A stretch of DNA of 64,000 nucleotides from positions 2,453,001 to 2,517,000 of the forward strand of contig NC_089546.1 of NCBI RefSeq assembly GCF_040115645.1. Reading direction: 5' to 3'. This DNA comes from Euwallacea fornicatus (taxonomy: Eukaryota; Arthropoda; Insecta; Coleoptera; Curculionidae). The stretch's first letter is position 1. The number at the start of each line of letters is the position of its first letter. The notes below the pieces were generated by a model. The model saw only the letters and a list, made by a program, of their open reading frames with translations. It ran no database searches and was not told the origin of the DNA. Of this stretch, positions 23,970-36,100 are shown one piece after another. The position numbers and the translations under genes were made by a program.

Positions 23970-25177
23970 ATATACAATTTTTTTTTCTTGGAAAGGTTTT
24001 GAAATTTCAAAATCATTTTATTCAGTTTATTAGTAAAAATAACATAAAAAAAGTCTCAACGAAGACTTTCTCTAGGACATATTAATGCTATTGCACAATG
24101 GAATCTTACTCAACAAGAAGTATCCTACATGTATAACGTCTCATAATGTTGGATTAGTCGCGTATGGAATCGTTACTTGCAAAGCGGTAGTGATAAAATA
24201 CGACATAGTGATGGTAAACTACGAGCTACCAGCAGAAGACCGGACCGCTTTGGTATTACCATTGTCAAACACAACGGAACATTCTCCGCATCCAGAATTC
24301 ATACAAACACTGTGGTACATGTAAGCCTGTTTACGATTTGAAGCAGGTTGCACGAAGCTGGTCTTAGTTCAACAAGACGTTCTCGACACCACCTGTTAAA
24401 TAGGTGAGCATCATGTTGCCCGCGGAGCATGGACTGTAACTGAATATTGGAACTGTTTGCTTACAGATGAGTCAAGATTAGTTCAGGACAGTTCATTGCA
24501 TTATTTCACTCGCACAATCGTATTTTTACACGGCGAGAACATGCCGTGAGATATTACGAACGTCACATGGCTCTCACCGTTGCCTTTGAGAGTGGTCCCG
24601 TAACGGTATAGGATAGAATCTCTTTAGAGTCACCGAGCTTCTCATATTAAATCAGACCACTATGACTGTTCAACCATATCACGACATGGGTTATGCATCC
24701 TATTATTATTTCCTTTTGCACGGAAATTTGGACCTGATTTCCTTTTTGTAGACGGTAATGCTCGGCCTGACCGTGCAAGAATTATAAATTTGATTCTTTA
24801 ACAGCATGGCATTTCTCGAATTAGGATCCAATTGAATACGCACAGGACCATCTCCGATGGCTACTTCATGTTCGAGATCATCAACCAAAAATTTTTGAGG
24901 ATCTTGCTTACGTCCTCAGAGAAGAATGGAAGGCAAGAATGGATCAAGAGTTGATTCGTGCATTAATTTAGAGTATACGCCAAGGAGGGTGCAGGTAGAT
25001 CGTACAGTAAAGGGAGACATACCAAGTACTGACTAGGTAGTTGTAGCGACTAAAATTGCATTCCCATTAAGTTATTTAATTAAATTTGTCTAGAAGCTCG
25101 TCCAAGTTTTCCTAATACTGTTAAAACAGATATAGTTTTTAAACTAATTTCCTTTAATTTGTGCAGGTGCCTGTATA
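23970..25177 (+). mobile_element. Tc1-like DNA transposon relic, ends uncertain
   Basis: A decayed Tc1-type transposase gene is flanked on the right by GTGCAGGTGCCTGTATA (ending about 25177), a plausible terminus. On the left is a TATACA at about 23971. The two ends match only weakly, so the borders are tentative. The element would start about 55 bp after the end of the mariner-like element. Confidence 0.55.
24055..25015 (+). pseudogene. Tc1-like transposase relic
   Basis: Decayed Tc1-type transposase. The N-terminus shows LSLGHINAIAQWNLTQQEV, VWNRYLQSGS, then RHSDGKLRATSRRPDR, matching the usual helix-turn-helix and basic linker of this family. TDESRLV (about 24465) holds the first catalytic motif. 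VDGNARPDRARI (about 24750) is the second, with aspartate kept but the following DN changed to DG. The third motif is read as DPIEYAQDHLRWL (about 24825), where DLNPIEHLWD is usual, so the glutamate is kept. The C-terminus reads LREEWKARMDQELIRALI then a stop, followed by SIRQGG. Internal stops around 24400-24660 inactivate it. The minus-strand frame at 24706-24888 is its antisense shadow. Confidence 0.8.
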
Positions 25178-26583
25178 ACTTACAGAGGTATAATTTAGTT
25201 TTTTTTTTCAATAAAGTGTGGGTCTTTGATATTTGGACTAATTAGATTTATCCACCTTAATAGACAAGCAGCGTATTGCACATACGAATGAAGGTGAGGC
25301 ATTCATATCAGTTTCTTTCAATCTGTGTACTATTGCATAACTGATTATCAAAACTGTAAAGTCCTAAGAAGTGCATAATAACAACCTGCGAATAGTTTGC
25401 TAACAGCAATAAAACTAAAACCCTAATGCTTCCTAGATTAAATTCCTGCAGCCGAAACGTATATCTAGCAAAGAGGAGTCTATGAGAAAGCTCCTGTGGG
25501 AGTAAGCCCGAGTAATACTAATTACTCCACTACGGTACCCCCGGGCACACTTAATGAATACAAACTTTCTAGATTCCAAGCAGAAAAAACTGAATGGCCA
25601 TCATAAAACGAGAATATTTGGCTTTTTCGCCGCTAAATGCTCTCCCCTTTTGTCTGCCTCTCTTTAATGAAAAACTTGGAGAAATAAAAGAAATAAAAGA
25701 AAACAGGGTTCGGGGAAATAATGTTTTGTCATTCAGTTTTATTGGCGACGGTAGCATTAAGCAGCCTATTGTGTCAAATGTGCTTGTTTCTGCGTTATTT
25801 TGTTTATTACATCGGTGCAGATTCTTCTTTCAAGCACGCCACAAAACGATAACGAAAAAGGTTTTAAAACATATACCATCAAAGTAGTGGCGTGATAACC
25901 GTAGACAATAAAATATGCTCCTGCACATAGACATAACGTTTTACTGCAGCTGAATACTTTTCACTACAAAGTAGAATTGGAAGTGCTTACGGAGATTTTA
26001 GAAACGTCGAGTTGGGAGAACAATAAAGTTTTATGTGATGGCTTTGTAAATGCTGAAAGGCACCCTTTGGATATTTCGACGATAGAATAATTCTAATATT
26101 GAGAGGACAATTGAATGCTATTACAGGACATTTTCGAGCGAATAAACACACTATTTCGGTCTATTCAATGGGTGACGTTTGCATTTGATTTTTGTCGCCT
26201 TTATTTTCCTTAGCAAATAAATTGCTATGTCGGAGTGCATTGGCTTAGATGTGTCTACAGAAGAATTATATTGAGCCGTATTTTCTACTTCAGCGGTTAC
26301 TTCTCTGTTCTACATATTGGAAATCTACATATCATAAATTTTATACGCTTATTTTCATATAAGACTGAGGTTTTCGTCCCAATACAGGATTCTACTTACA
26401 AATAATGATCAAAGCAGCATTATTCACAAACCCGTAATCACCTCTTTTTTTACTCATATTTACGTTTTTATGCCACGGAATGGAAGCCGAAGCTCAAAAC
26501 CTTCATCATTAATTATCTATATCAGACCACCATCGCGTCTCGTCATTCATGGTTTGGCCTTATTTTACAAGCTTCATTGACTT
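25178..26583. other. Spacer, no gene recognised
   Basis: 25270-25405 is a diverged copy of the repeat at 18418. 25440-25900 is GC-richer. It contains a plus-strand frame (25594-25887) and an antisense frame, neither with a recognisable domain. The rest is AT-rich without features. Confidence 0.4.
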
Positions 26584-27511
26584 TATACAGGATCCCCAAC
26601 GAAACTTTTGTACGTCGAATTTCAGTTTTTAAAATTAAAATGTTTAAAGACGCTCGAACCGTCGATTTTTAATTCGAGGGGGACGATTTTTTATTGTATT
26701 TTCAACCCTTCAACGTTAACCCCCCGAACAAAGGTGATAGTTACATCCAAAATTCTTACTGGGAAGAGGTGTCGAATGATATCTCATTTTAACGGCAGTT
26801 GTGCCCTGATTATAACATCCAACTTTGATCGTTCCCATTATTTCCGTTGATAAGATAGCCTGTCAAAATCTATGGGGAATTTATCACAATAAGAGCTACA
26901 GACTTCACAATGAGGGTAAGAAGACCTTTAAAAGTGAATTATCACTGCATCGTTTTGACAGAGGTGAGTTTTACCTCTTAAATTTAAAAGGCTATGCTTT
27001 TTATTTGTAATGTTTCCTTAAAAAAATGAATAAATGCAAAAAGTACTCACATTACTTGGCTACTCAATTTATTAAATGATAGAAATGACCACCATTTATC
27101 TCCGTACAACAAACTGACAATTGCTGAAAGTATTGGGTTACGGTACATAACATTTTGGGACTAAATTGGTGACATTCATGAAAACTCCCATTCGTCAAAA
27201 GGACTCAATGATATCTCGCTTTTAAAGGTCTTTCTGCTCTCATTTTGAAGCCTGTAGCTCTTATTGTAATAAGTTTCTCATAGATTTTGACAAGCTCTCA
27301 GATCAACAAGTGACGTCAAACTTGGAGGATATAATCAGGGTACAACTACTTTCAAAAATAAAGTATCACTTGACCCTTCCTCGTGTAAAAAACATTACGT
27401 TAACTGTCACCCTTATTCTGTAAAAATAGACGGGTTCGAATGTTTTACACATTTTCATTTTATATGTTTAAAATTAAAGTGTACAATTTTTGTTGGGCCA
27501 CCCTGTATAAG
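26584..27511. mobile_element. Foldback element, about 928 bp
   Basis: The left end begins TATACAGGATCCCCAACGAA. The reverse complement of the right end begins TATACAGGGTGGCCCAACAA. The arms match over more than 300 bp each, for example GTTTAAA, TCGAACC.GTC, TATAATCAGGG.ACAACT, ATAGATTTTGACA and AGAGCTACAG.CTTCA (with its inverse AGCTCTTATTGT). They leave a central spacer of about 250 bp (26960-27190). No transposase frame is present. The frames at 26608-27010 lie within the arm and are not genes. It is probably a non-autonomous derivative of a mariner-like element. Confidence 0.8.
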
Positions 27512-30500
27512 CTAATTTTATGATAGTCTAGTTCTTATTCTTCTATGCTTTCGTGCTTTATCAATTCTTGAGTTTTCAAACAAGGGAATTCTAAGCAAAA
27601 ATCAGAATTTTTAACAAAACTTACAGATTCTCCAAATCGTGCTGTTTTTTTATTACTAAATCTTTGGTCTTCATTTACATGCCATATTGGTTTTCCATTG
27701 GCAAATTTAAAAACAAAATTGTTTCCAATATTCTAATCCTTTATTTTTAACCATTGTTGAGCCTCCCCGTAAAGTAGTTAGGTGCTCTTATAAATCTGAA
27801 GCTCATATCTCCATCAAAATTTAGAGATTAAATTAGTACATTTTTCCTAAGTTATACTTCAGCTTTTTCGGAAGCTGTACGGAGAGTCGCAGCTACTATT
27901 TATGAGTTGTGGCTATAATTTCGCATAAAGCTGTAACTAGAAATCTTCATGAAATCATAGAGATTCTCTAATTTCCTTCTTTTAAATATTTTTACACTAG
28001 CACTATTCACTTTCCTAGAAAAATTTCTTTACTATTTAATTCCTACCACTCTATTCTATCATTACCAAGTCTTCATGCTTGACAGGTAATCGCTATTGTA
28101 ATACTCAGTATTTCCATAAGAAATTACGGTTTTCCTAGTATTTTATAGAATTCTTCATTAATACTTTGGTGATTTTTTATCATATACTTTAATAGAAAAG
28201 ATATTTTGGTACTTTCATTCCCCTTCTCTAACAACTTTCTTCCCAACAATTCTTGCAATGTTTTATGCACTTTCGAAGCTGAATTTTCATCATAAACTAG
28301 AGATTCTCTAATTCTTCTTATTTACTTCTAATTAACGCATTAGTTGTACTTCAGTAATTCCGTTCACTGTTCTAATAACGATTTTATGAGAAAATAATCC
28401 ACTCATCTCTGTCACTCTTCAAAATTACCATAGGAGAAAATTTTTAAAAACAAAATGTACAGGAAATAGTATCAGTTGTTGAAGTATTTTAGAAGAATTA
28501 GTAAATTGTAGTAAAGATTTACATCGTCAAATTTTCAGAAGTAATTTTTATCTTTTTATGTTGAAAGTTTATAGATTTTGTTGGAAGCTTATTTGACTCA
28601 AACTGTCAAATAATTTAGAACTTCCTCTGCTTTCACTGTTTCTGTGTAATAGCTGTTTTATCGTACGGCTCTAAATTGTAACCAAATCCCACCCCGTGTA
28701 CTTTTGAATTAATAATTATCCTTTTTAAATTGAGAAGAAACATTAAATAAGGAAAAAATACTATCTTTTCATGTTTTTTTTTATTTTCTTAATGTAGCCC
28801 GAAATAGCCATTTTTAAAAAATTGAAACATGGATCAAGTAACACAACAAATTAAAAGTCTTTTAAAACTACATGCTATGGTCAAAATCTATCGATTCGTT
28901 TTTGAGGGAAACAAATATAAATTTGAAAAAAAGTTCAACACAAACTTAGTTTAATAATATGTAAACAAACATTAAAAAACTTGTTTATTGATAGAAAACA
29001 GGTTAGTTTCCCATTCTGTGCTCACAAAGAGTCTTCGTTAAAAAAAAAAAAGATAAATGAAAATAACCAAAGATTATTTGTGAGAGAAAATCTGTGAGGT
29101 GCGCAAAAGTGGCATTGTTTAAGCATCCTCAATATTGAACAAGTTTCTTGCACAATTCCAAACTTATGTTCAACTAGTTCAGAGATAAACTTCTTGATTT
29201 TCTTCAGAAAAATTATTTTTATAAAACATTAAATTTCTACATAACAAATATTCAAAATTTAACAAATTTCTTCTACAGCTTTAGAAATATTGTTTTTCCA
29301 GTTCAAAACAAATTTCTTCACTAACTTTTAGAATGATCCTTTTTCAATACCAACAATATCTTCTTGTCGACTTTTTCGAAATTAATAGAGGAAGTATAGC
29401 TTTACAGATATTTTTTTATGAAATTTTAAGCTATGTTCCTTTTGTTCACTGTAAGCAAATAGAAACTTTAAGTTCAAAATGCTCCAAAAGAATTTAAAAA
29501 TTCTTCTACAAGATGAATTTTTTAAGGTACTACAAAGCAATTAGTTCATACTAATTATTTGTGGGTTAATAAAACTTAACAGACATATTGAGGCCACTAG
29601 TGGCACTTCTTGATATCTTTTTGAAAAATACGCGCGGGCAAAAACAGTTACGCCCTATAAGGTATTAGTTTTGGACCCTGGTCAACATTTCACGCATTTC
29701 TTACATAGGTTTTAAATGACGTATAAACTTTTACATTTATTTACGTTTTAACGATTTATAGTTTCTAAAGAGTTTGAGATAGAACGACATCCCTAACGTT
29801 ATCCTATCTTAGTTTCGACAAATCTACCAATCCACATTAATTTTTAAAGTTTCGGTGCCTCGAAAACAATTGAAGTTAAGTATAGGGTCTACTACGTAAG
29901 ATATGCTTAAATGTTTGGAATGTTGAGCAGCATTCAAAAATCATGCGAAAATAACTAGTTTCCATCTCAAAAAATTGACCTTGCGGTCATAACGTTTTTG
30001 TCTACCCTGTATAAGTAGAAAAATGTGAAAATATACCCCATAGCCTCAAATACGCCTGTTAAATTTTATCAACGCGCTATCAACTGGTTTAGAGTAATTG
30101 CTTATTACATTTAGAAAAATTCGTTTTGTATATCTGCAGACATATTTCCTGAGCACCATTTTCTTCTTTATGATTTCTCTACATTAAAGCTATACTGATA
30201 TATCTTCAAAATTACTTTCTCCAATTTCTTCTAAGGAGTCTTCATTTCTCCATTCGTTCCCAAAGTGCGAAGTTATTTATTACTGGCTCTGTTATATAAT
30301 TATTTCTTTATTTAAAAAAAAAATAAAACATTTTCCAAAAACATTTAGATTCATTAAACTCTAATGTACACGCTAATGCCGCGAGTAAGAACTAACATTT
30401 ATCTCAACGTAACTTGCATCTCTCTATTTTTTCCTAACCCTACATCAGCTCTTTACAGCTTTTCTTCTACCTGCTTCATCGAATGCTTTATTTTCAAGGT

Positions 30501-31815
30501 GAAGTTATGACTTTTTTCTGGCTCTCATTCCGATTTTGTCTTGAATCAAAACATTGCACGTTTATGTTTGATATTTGCGCCAAAATTGGCGGACAAAATA
30601 TAACCTGAATATATTCCTCGCTTAATTGTTTACAATGAAGGCAGGTTTTCCCATCCCAGAGTTTGCTCAACTGCAAATCAATATAAATTTTACTGAGCAG
30701 CAATTCCTTTAGCTGTCAAAAATCCTTATTTTTCCTGGTGTTAATTTTCAGAACTACTACTTCCTCATTGTAAAACTGTAATCCTGAGAGAAGCGAGTGT
30801 AACCGCATTTTAGCGGAAGCTGCTCACAAGGGGCAAATCTGCGGTTCTTAAATCTGCCAACGAACTCCAACCCATTGTAAAGTTAGACGGCAGTTGACGG
30901 ACTTAACTTACAGCAAACAGATTTGGAAGTAAATTTATCGCATTGAATTCCATTCTGAATGAATTATTTTAGTGTTATTATTCAAGAAATATGTAATAAA
31001 GTTTTACTGTGGAGGTCTAAGGGAAAAATCTTTGTTTATTTGAAATTCTTGCAAAGCCCGTCCCAACGGTAACATTTTAGCGTATTCTGTAGCATCTTAC
31101 TTTTTTGTATTAACTTCAACAACTCGGCTTCTGTCGCTGGGGATTTCAGCAACTTTTCTGCTGCGGAATGTGACCGAATTTATATCGCCCTTGTTTTATA
31201 AATTTCTACAGGGCTTTTTTGTCAATTCGTAACATTTATATCCTTAGATTAGCAAGCAGTAAGTCCCATAAGGGCTTTGCGTCGATAAAATTTCTCTTAA
31301 CTGAGCTAACTTTTCCTTAGAAAATGTTCCACAGAGGACTGAATGATCCATTAAGTTCTTATTTAGGCACTCAATGATATATCACCCCTAGAGGGGTGAA
31401 AATTCATGTACAAAGCGCCTTTAATGTAGGGGAAAGGAGTTATGTGTGTAATTTGTGAAGTTTAAGTCGCAAGCGATCAATCACCATTACGTAAGTGAAT
31501 GTAACTTCATGCTTTGTTGTTTTTGGTAGCTACAAGGACCTTAAACCATTTATCGCCAATAGGTTTAACATATTCAAAGATAAAATCAAAATTTAAACGC
31601 AAAAAAATCTGCCTTTCAAATAGGAGATTCCTAGGTAATTACGAAATTGTATTCACAGTAGTGGTCGAAAGAATGAGATTTTCTAAAAATATCATAACTT
31701 TACATCAAAATACTCAATATTAAATACATGTGATAAAAAACCAAAATATATTTACAAAAATATTAGAAACAAAAAATATTAAATTCTTTTCTACGCATAC
31801 TGAAAAAAAACTAAT
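27512..31815. other. Spacer with pyrimidine-rich DNA
   Basis: 27.55-28.65 kb is strongly pyrimidine-rich on the plus strand and repeats phrases such as AGAGATTCTCTAATT (27957 and 28300), so it may be a decayed tandem repeat. At 30003-30014 ACCCTGTATA is a probable right terminus of a long-TIR element whose other end I could not find. 30.8-31.4 kb is GC-richer without a recognisable gene. Confidence 0.4.
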
Positions 31816-31816
31816 A

Positions 31817-33110
31817 AAAAAATATGGACAAATGCATGGAATACCTTGCAAATTCTATTAAAAACAAACCAGAACACTAAATAAATTAATATTTCGTAGC
31901 ATATCCTTGTGAATTTACAAAGTTTGAGATCAACGTTGCGTTGAGACGACTAAATTTTTGCAGACAGAAATGGAAATTTTCAACCACTTTTCGTGCCGAA
32001 CTTTCCACAATTAATTTTGATTAGACACATTCTTGTCTCTAATTTTTAGTTTTAGATGTTCCCAGATATGCCCAATAGGTTTTAAGTCCGGCGATTGAGA
32101 AAGCCACTCTAAGACAGTAATTTAATTGTTTGTTAGCCAGTTTTGGCTGAAGGTTTGGGTCATTGTCCTGCTGAAAATGCCATATTAAAGACATTTCCTC
32201 GTTTACAAATGATAACATGTGTTGCGCGAGAATGCATTTACATAGAAACTATTCCATAGTCCCGTCAGTTTTGACCAATGGCTATCATTATACCACTGCC
32301 ACTATGTTTAAATGTTGGTGTTTAATTTTAGGATCAAGCCTAACGCCTATTTGCCACCAAACATAAATTTGCCTATCCGAATCGATTAATTTAATTTTCT
32401 CACTATAGAGCACAGTAAAAAAGACCAAACCAAATGTGTCTAAGAAAATTGTACAATTGCCTTTGTATTATTTTTAAAAATGTTTCTTTACTGCAATCCT
32501 TCCTACCAAGTTCATTTAACGCAGCCGACGTCTTACAGTTCGATCACTTATAGCAATGTTGATATCGTTACAAATTTCCTTCTGTATAACCCTAGATGAC
32601 TTTCGAGGAGCTCCAGTTGATTTTTTTATCTGTTCATCAGTAATAACATCTGTTTTTCTTGGACGTCCAGATTTTAACAAATTTTTTATGTTTTCCAAAG
32701 TCTTAAATTTCTTAAGGATTTTGGAAACAGCCCTTTGAGTAATTTTTAAAATTTTTGCAATTTATTTTTGGTTGCAACTACCACGTAACATTTTAACTAT
32801 TGCATCTCCAAAATTTTCAGATTTTTTTTTGCCATAGTATGTATAAAATTCATCACACAACAAAGCTGAGTAACTGATAATGCTCCCATAGGTAACAAAA
32901 CTACATAGTACTCCATATTGTTGTCCCGCAAAAAATGGATTTTAAACATAATATTTTTGAAAACAACATTCCTAAGACAAATATTGTATGAAACATTCAA
33001 GAGTATTACAACATTTACCTTAACTTATCTATAAATTTTGAAGACGAAAACATAAACAATCAACAAAAAAGCATTTTCCTTAAAATTATTCCATATTTTT
33101 GTCTACCTTT
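31817..33110 (-). mobile_element. Tc1-like element around the relic, borders tentative
   Basis: The proposed ends are AAAAAAATATGGACAAATG on the left and, inverted on the right, AGGTAGACAAAAATATGG. The shared core is only about 11-12 bp, so the borders are an inference from position relative to the transposase relic and from the usual Tc1 element length. Confidence 0.4.
31886..32835 (-). pseudogene. Tc1-like transposase relic, third family
   Basis: Decayed Tc1-type transposase on the minus strand. The N-terminus reads GDAIVKMLRGSC, AKILKITQRAVSKILKKF, then LKSGRPRKTDV and RKSSRVIQKEI, ending TVRRRLR (32516). This is the complete bipartite helix-turn-helix region with its GRPR-like motif. Downstream, in shifted frames, are a YSEKIKL segment where FSDESKF is usual (first aspartate lost), YVWWQIGVRLDPK, WLTNN-like sequence and SIAGLKPIGHIW-like remains near 32080. 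The C-terminus ends in YATKY plus a stop at 31886. Candidate terminal repeats share AAAAATATGGA near 31817 and 33109 but are weak. Confidence 0.8.
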
Positions 33111-36100
33111 GAAATATTAAAAACGAAATGTGAAGAAATAATATCTTTTCATGAAATTTTAGAAAATACATATGTTATGAAATGTGTTGTTTCCGTTTGT
33201 TCAAGTCACAAAATGGAATGACAATAGTTATTTAATTATCTGACAATGTAGGTTAACATTATTTATTAATTATTAGTTATTAAAAATAGTGAATCTAAAT
33301 ACAAAGTTTTCTTAATCACTGTAAGGTAGTGTACCTTCAAATAACTAGTAAGTGTGGCAAAGTGTTATGAATGACCGGTGGCGGTGTGTACGGTATGAAT
33401 GTTTATTGAGAAGTCAAGTCTATCTGAGTCAATTTTGGAAACTTATCGGTAATAAGGCGAGAAGGACCATTTATTGGTGTCAAAATCTGGAGTTAGTTAT
33501 TATAAAAAAACACGTACGGTACACATTTGTCCTTGAGTGCAATATGCACAACCACCTGAATAAGTCAGTAGTGGATTCCTTTGAAAATTATATGCCGGTT
33601 GAAGAAAACGTACTTTTACAGATTTTAACAAATTGTGATATTGTAAGTGTAACAGTCCCTACCAATAAAATCTCTGCCGAAAGCTATCAATGAATCAAAG
33701 TGCACAGATAAAGCATTTAACAATGTTTTTATTGCCTCAAATTTAAAGTTGAAAAGCTTGAGAAGGAACTTTAAGCCACTGGCCGACATAAAAGCTCACT
33801 TACTGCTAGATCTGCAATAGACTACAAGATAGGGTTCTCTGTAATTTGACAAACATACATTTGAAGTGGGCAACAAATCAAATGGAAAACAAAAGTACAG
33901 AATTAAAGACAGTAGAAAATATAGCTGTGCCCAGTATAATAAAGTATAGTGAAAACAGAACCATGCGGAACATATTCTAAATTTCGGCATCAGGAAAAAA
34001 TATTATAATTTTTGAGAAATTTTTGACCTGAAAACATTACGATACATTAACGATAATTAGTAAATTTACAAATTCGTAATATACAATAAATTATACATTA
34101 GCTGCAACGTTTAGCAAGGAGCTTTGTGGTAAAGGTGGTTGACGTTGATGTTTATATAAAATTAAAAAAATTGTCCCATATCTGTAATAAAAACACCGGA
34201 ATAAAACCGGAATGAAAAATTAAAATAATTTATAAACATTAGTGGGCATTAAAATACTGTAATATGTCAACCGCCTACTGTATATTAAGCACTATAAGGT
34301 ATTACAAATTTGAAATGTCTATACTTTAATATATTATGAACGGAAGCCTACAGAATTGAAATTTCAAGTAAAAAAAACGAGCAGCATCAACAAAAAAATC
34401 TAATCGTTTTATTGCAATAAAAGCACTGGATTAGAACCAGGACTTAAAGACAAGGACTAGAAGACGAATAAGTACGAGAAATAAATCAAAAATACCACTG
34501 AATCTTAAAACATTATGCTACGTGAATATCGTCCTATATATTAGGTATTATAAACATAATATAAGCGTCTCGGTAATCTGTTTTATTCTTAGATACGCCA
34601 CTGCTTTAACAGATCGGATTTATAAACTAATCCAAAGTAAAATAGCTAGAATTGTCTAATAATTTTACCTGTTTCATGTATTTCAACAATGAGTCCCTGA
34701 CTTTAATTAACTTGTTCTTGGATTGTGGATTTTTCAAAATTAAAGAGTTACAGACAATTTTGGATACGATAGGATCCTAGCGGTTTATTAAATTATCGTG
34801 TCAAGTGAGGGAAGCGGAAAATACTGATTGTTTACTACTGCGAAAAAATCGTATTTTTCGGTTACACTCAACCATGAAATATGAAAAAAGAAAGTGAGAC
34901 CAAGCCAGCTAAAAAGCTTTTAAACCGCAATAGGCGGGCCCGTTCCGTTCATTAATATCACCGCGATCCATAAATCCAAACATTTTACTCCCGTCTTAAA
35001 ACATCCTGTTTTATGAAAAATCTCCAAGAGCTCGTCAAGCCACTTTAGACGTTTTAAAAATGCATAATCCCGTGCCGACAGTTTTTACGCGGCTGATTTC
35101 CTCGTAAAGTATCAAAGCACTCAGAAGAGGTTCCTCTAAGTAAGTAAAGCAAAAAAGTTTATGGATACTTTTTGCACTCTGGATCTCTTTACTTTGGGTT
35201 TGCTCGAGCTTTTACAGCTCCCGTGCAAATTATTAGTTTAGATGTCGTTTATAGATTGCTCTAAAGCGACGTCTCCGCAGTTAAGGTAAACTTTCGGGAA
35301 GCTTTGCAATTTCTCGATAAATATATTAAATGATAATGTTTTATTGGAATCGAACAAGCAAGCCAAAATTGTATGTGTCACATGCATTTTCCGGCGGAAA
35401 ATTTGACCTCTTTGCGAACCCTTCCAGATTTTTCATGCACGAAGAAAGTGCCGAATACCAAGCGGCCAAATTCTTTCATATCAGGCCCGCACACTCGGAA
35501 TGCTTACAGCCATTTTCCGGTGAGGCAGCCGTACATCGAATTTATATTACACGGACCATTTCCTGTGTGTTCCCCCGTTTTACACTTGTATTGTGTCCGT
35601 GGCAAAATCGAAATTCACACCCCCGCATTCGGAATATTGAAAGCACTAGAGATACATGAAGAGGCAAAGCAGGAGAAGGCGTTTTTTCTAACAAATTTCG
35701 ATATTATTATGAAATCAACAATGGGGCTTTAATGCACAAAATGCATATAAAAATATTTGAGTAAATATTACAGCTATCTTTGAGGGAAAATGTTTGTTGG
35801 AGAATGAATTCCAATGCTGTGAGTTCAAATCAGAAGTTTTGGATAGAAAATTTACAAAGGGTAATTTCTTTGCAATAGACCTAAATATGATTCTATAAAA
35901 ATAAAAATAGGTATTAATAACCATTTGGTAAAGGACACGACTTAAGAAATCTTTGTTAAAATATCTACAAAGAGATGGAAATTCCAAATCCCCAATCTCC
36001 AATAATCCTGGAATGATGTTTCAGTAAGCTTTTAAACAGGACTCCTCAAGAAAGAAAATCAAAGAAGATGATTGAAGATTGAGGCAACTTTGAAGGTAAA

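Noticed and set aside
33352..33693. 113-codon plus-strand frame, with a possible cysteine-rich start upstream at 33178
   Set aside because: I considered a THAP-type start because of an MKCVVSVCSS string, but the frame stops shortly after and the expected downstream residues are missing.
35330..35732. Two overlapping plus-strand frames of 109 and 119 codons
   Set aside because: Two frames open at once over the same GC-richer DNA indicate few stop codons rather than a gene. No family features are seen in either.
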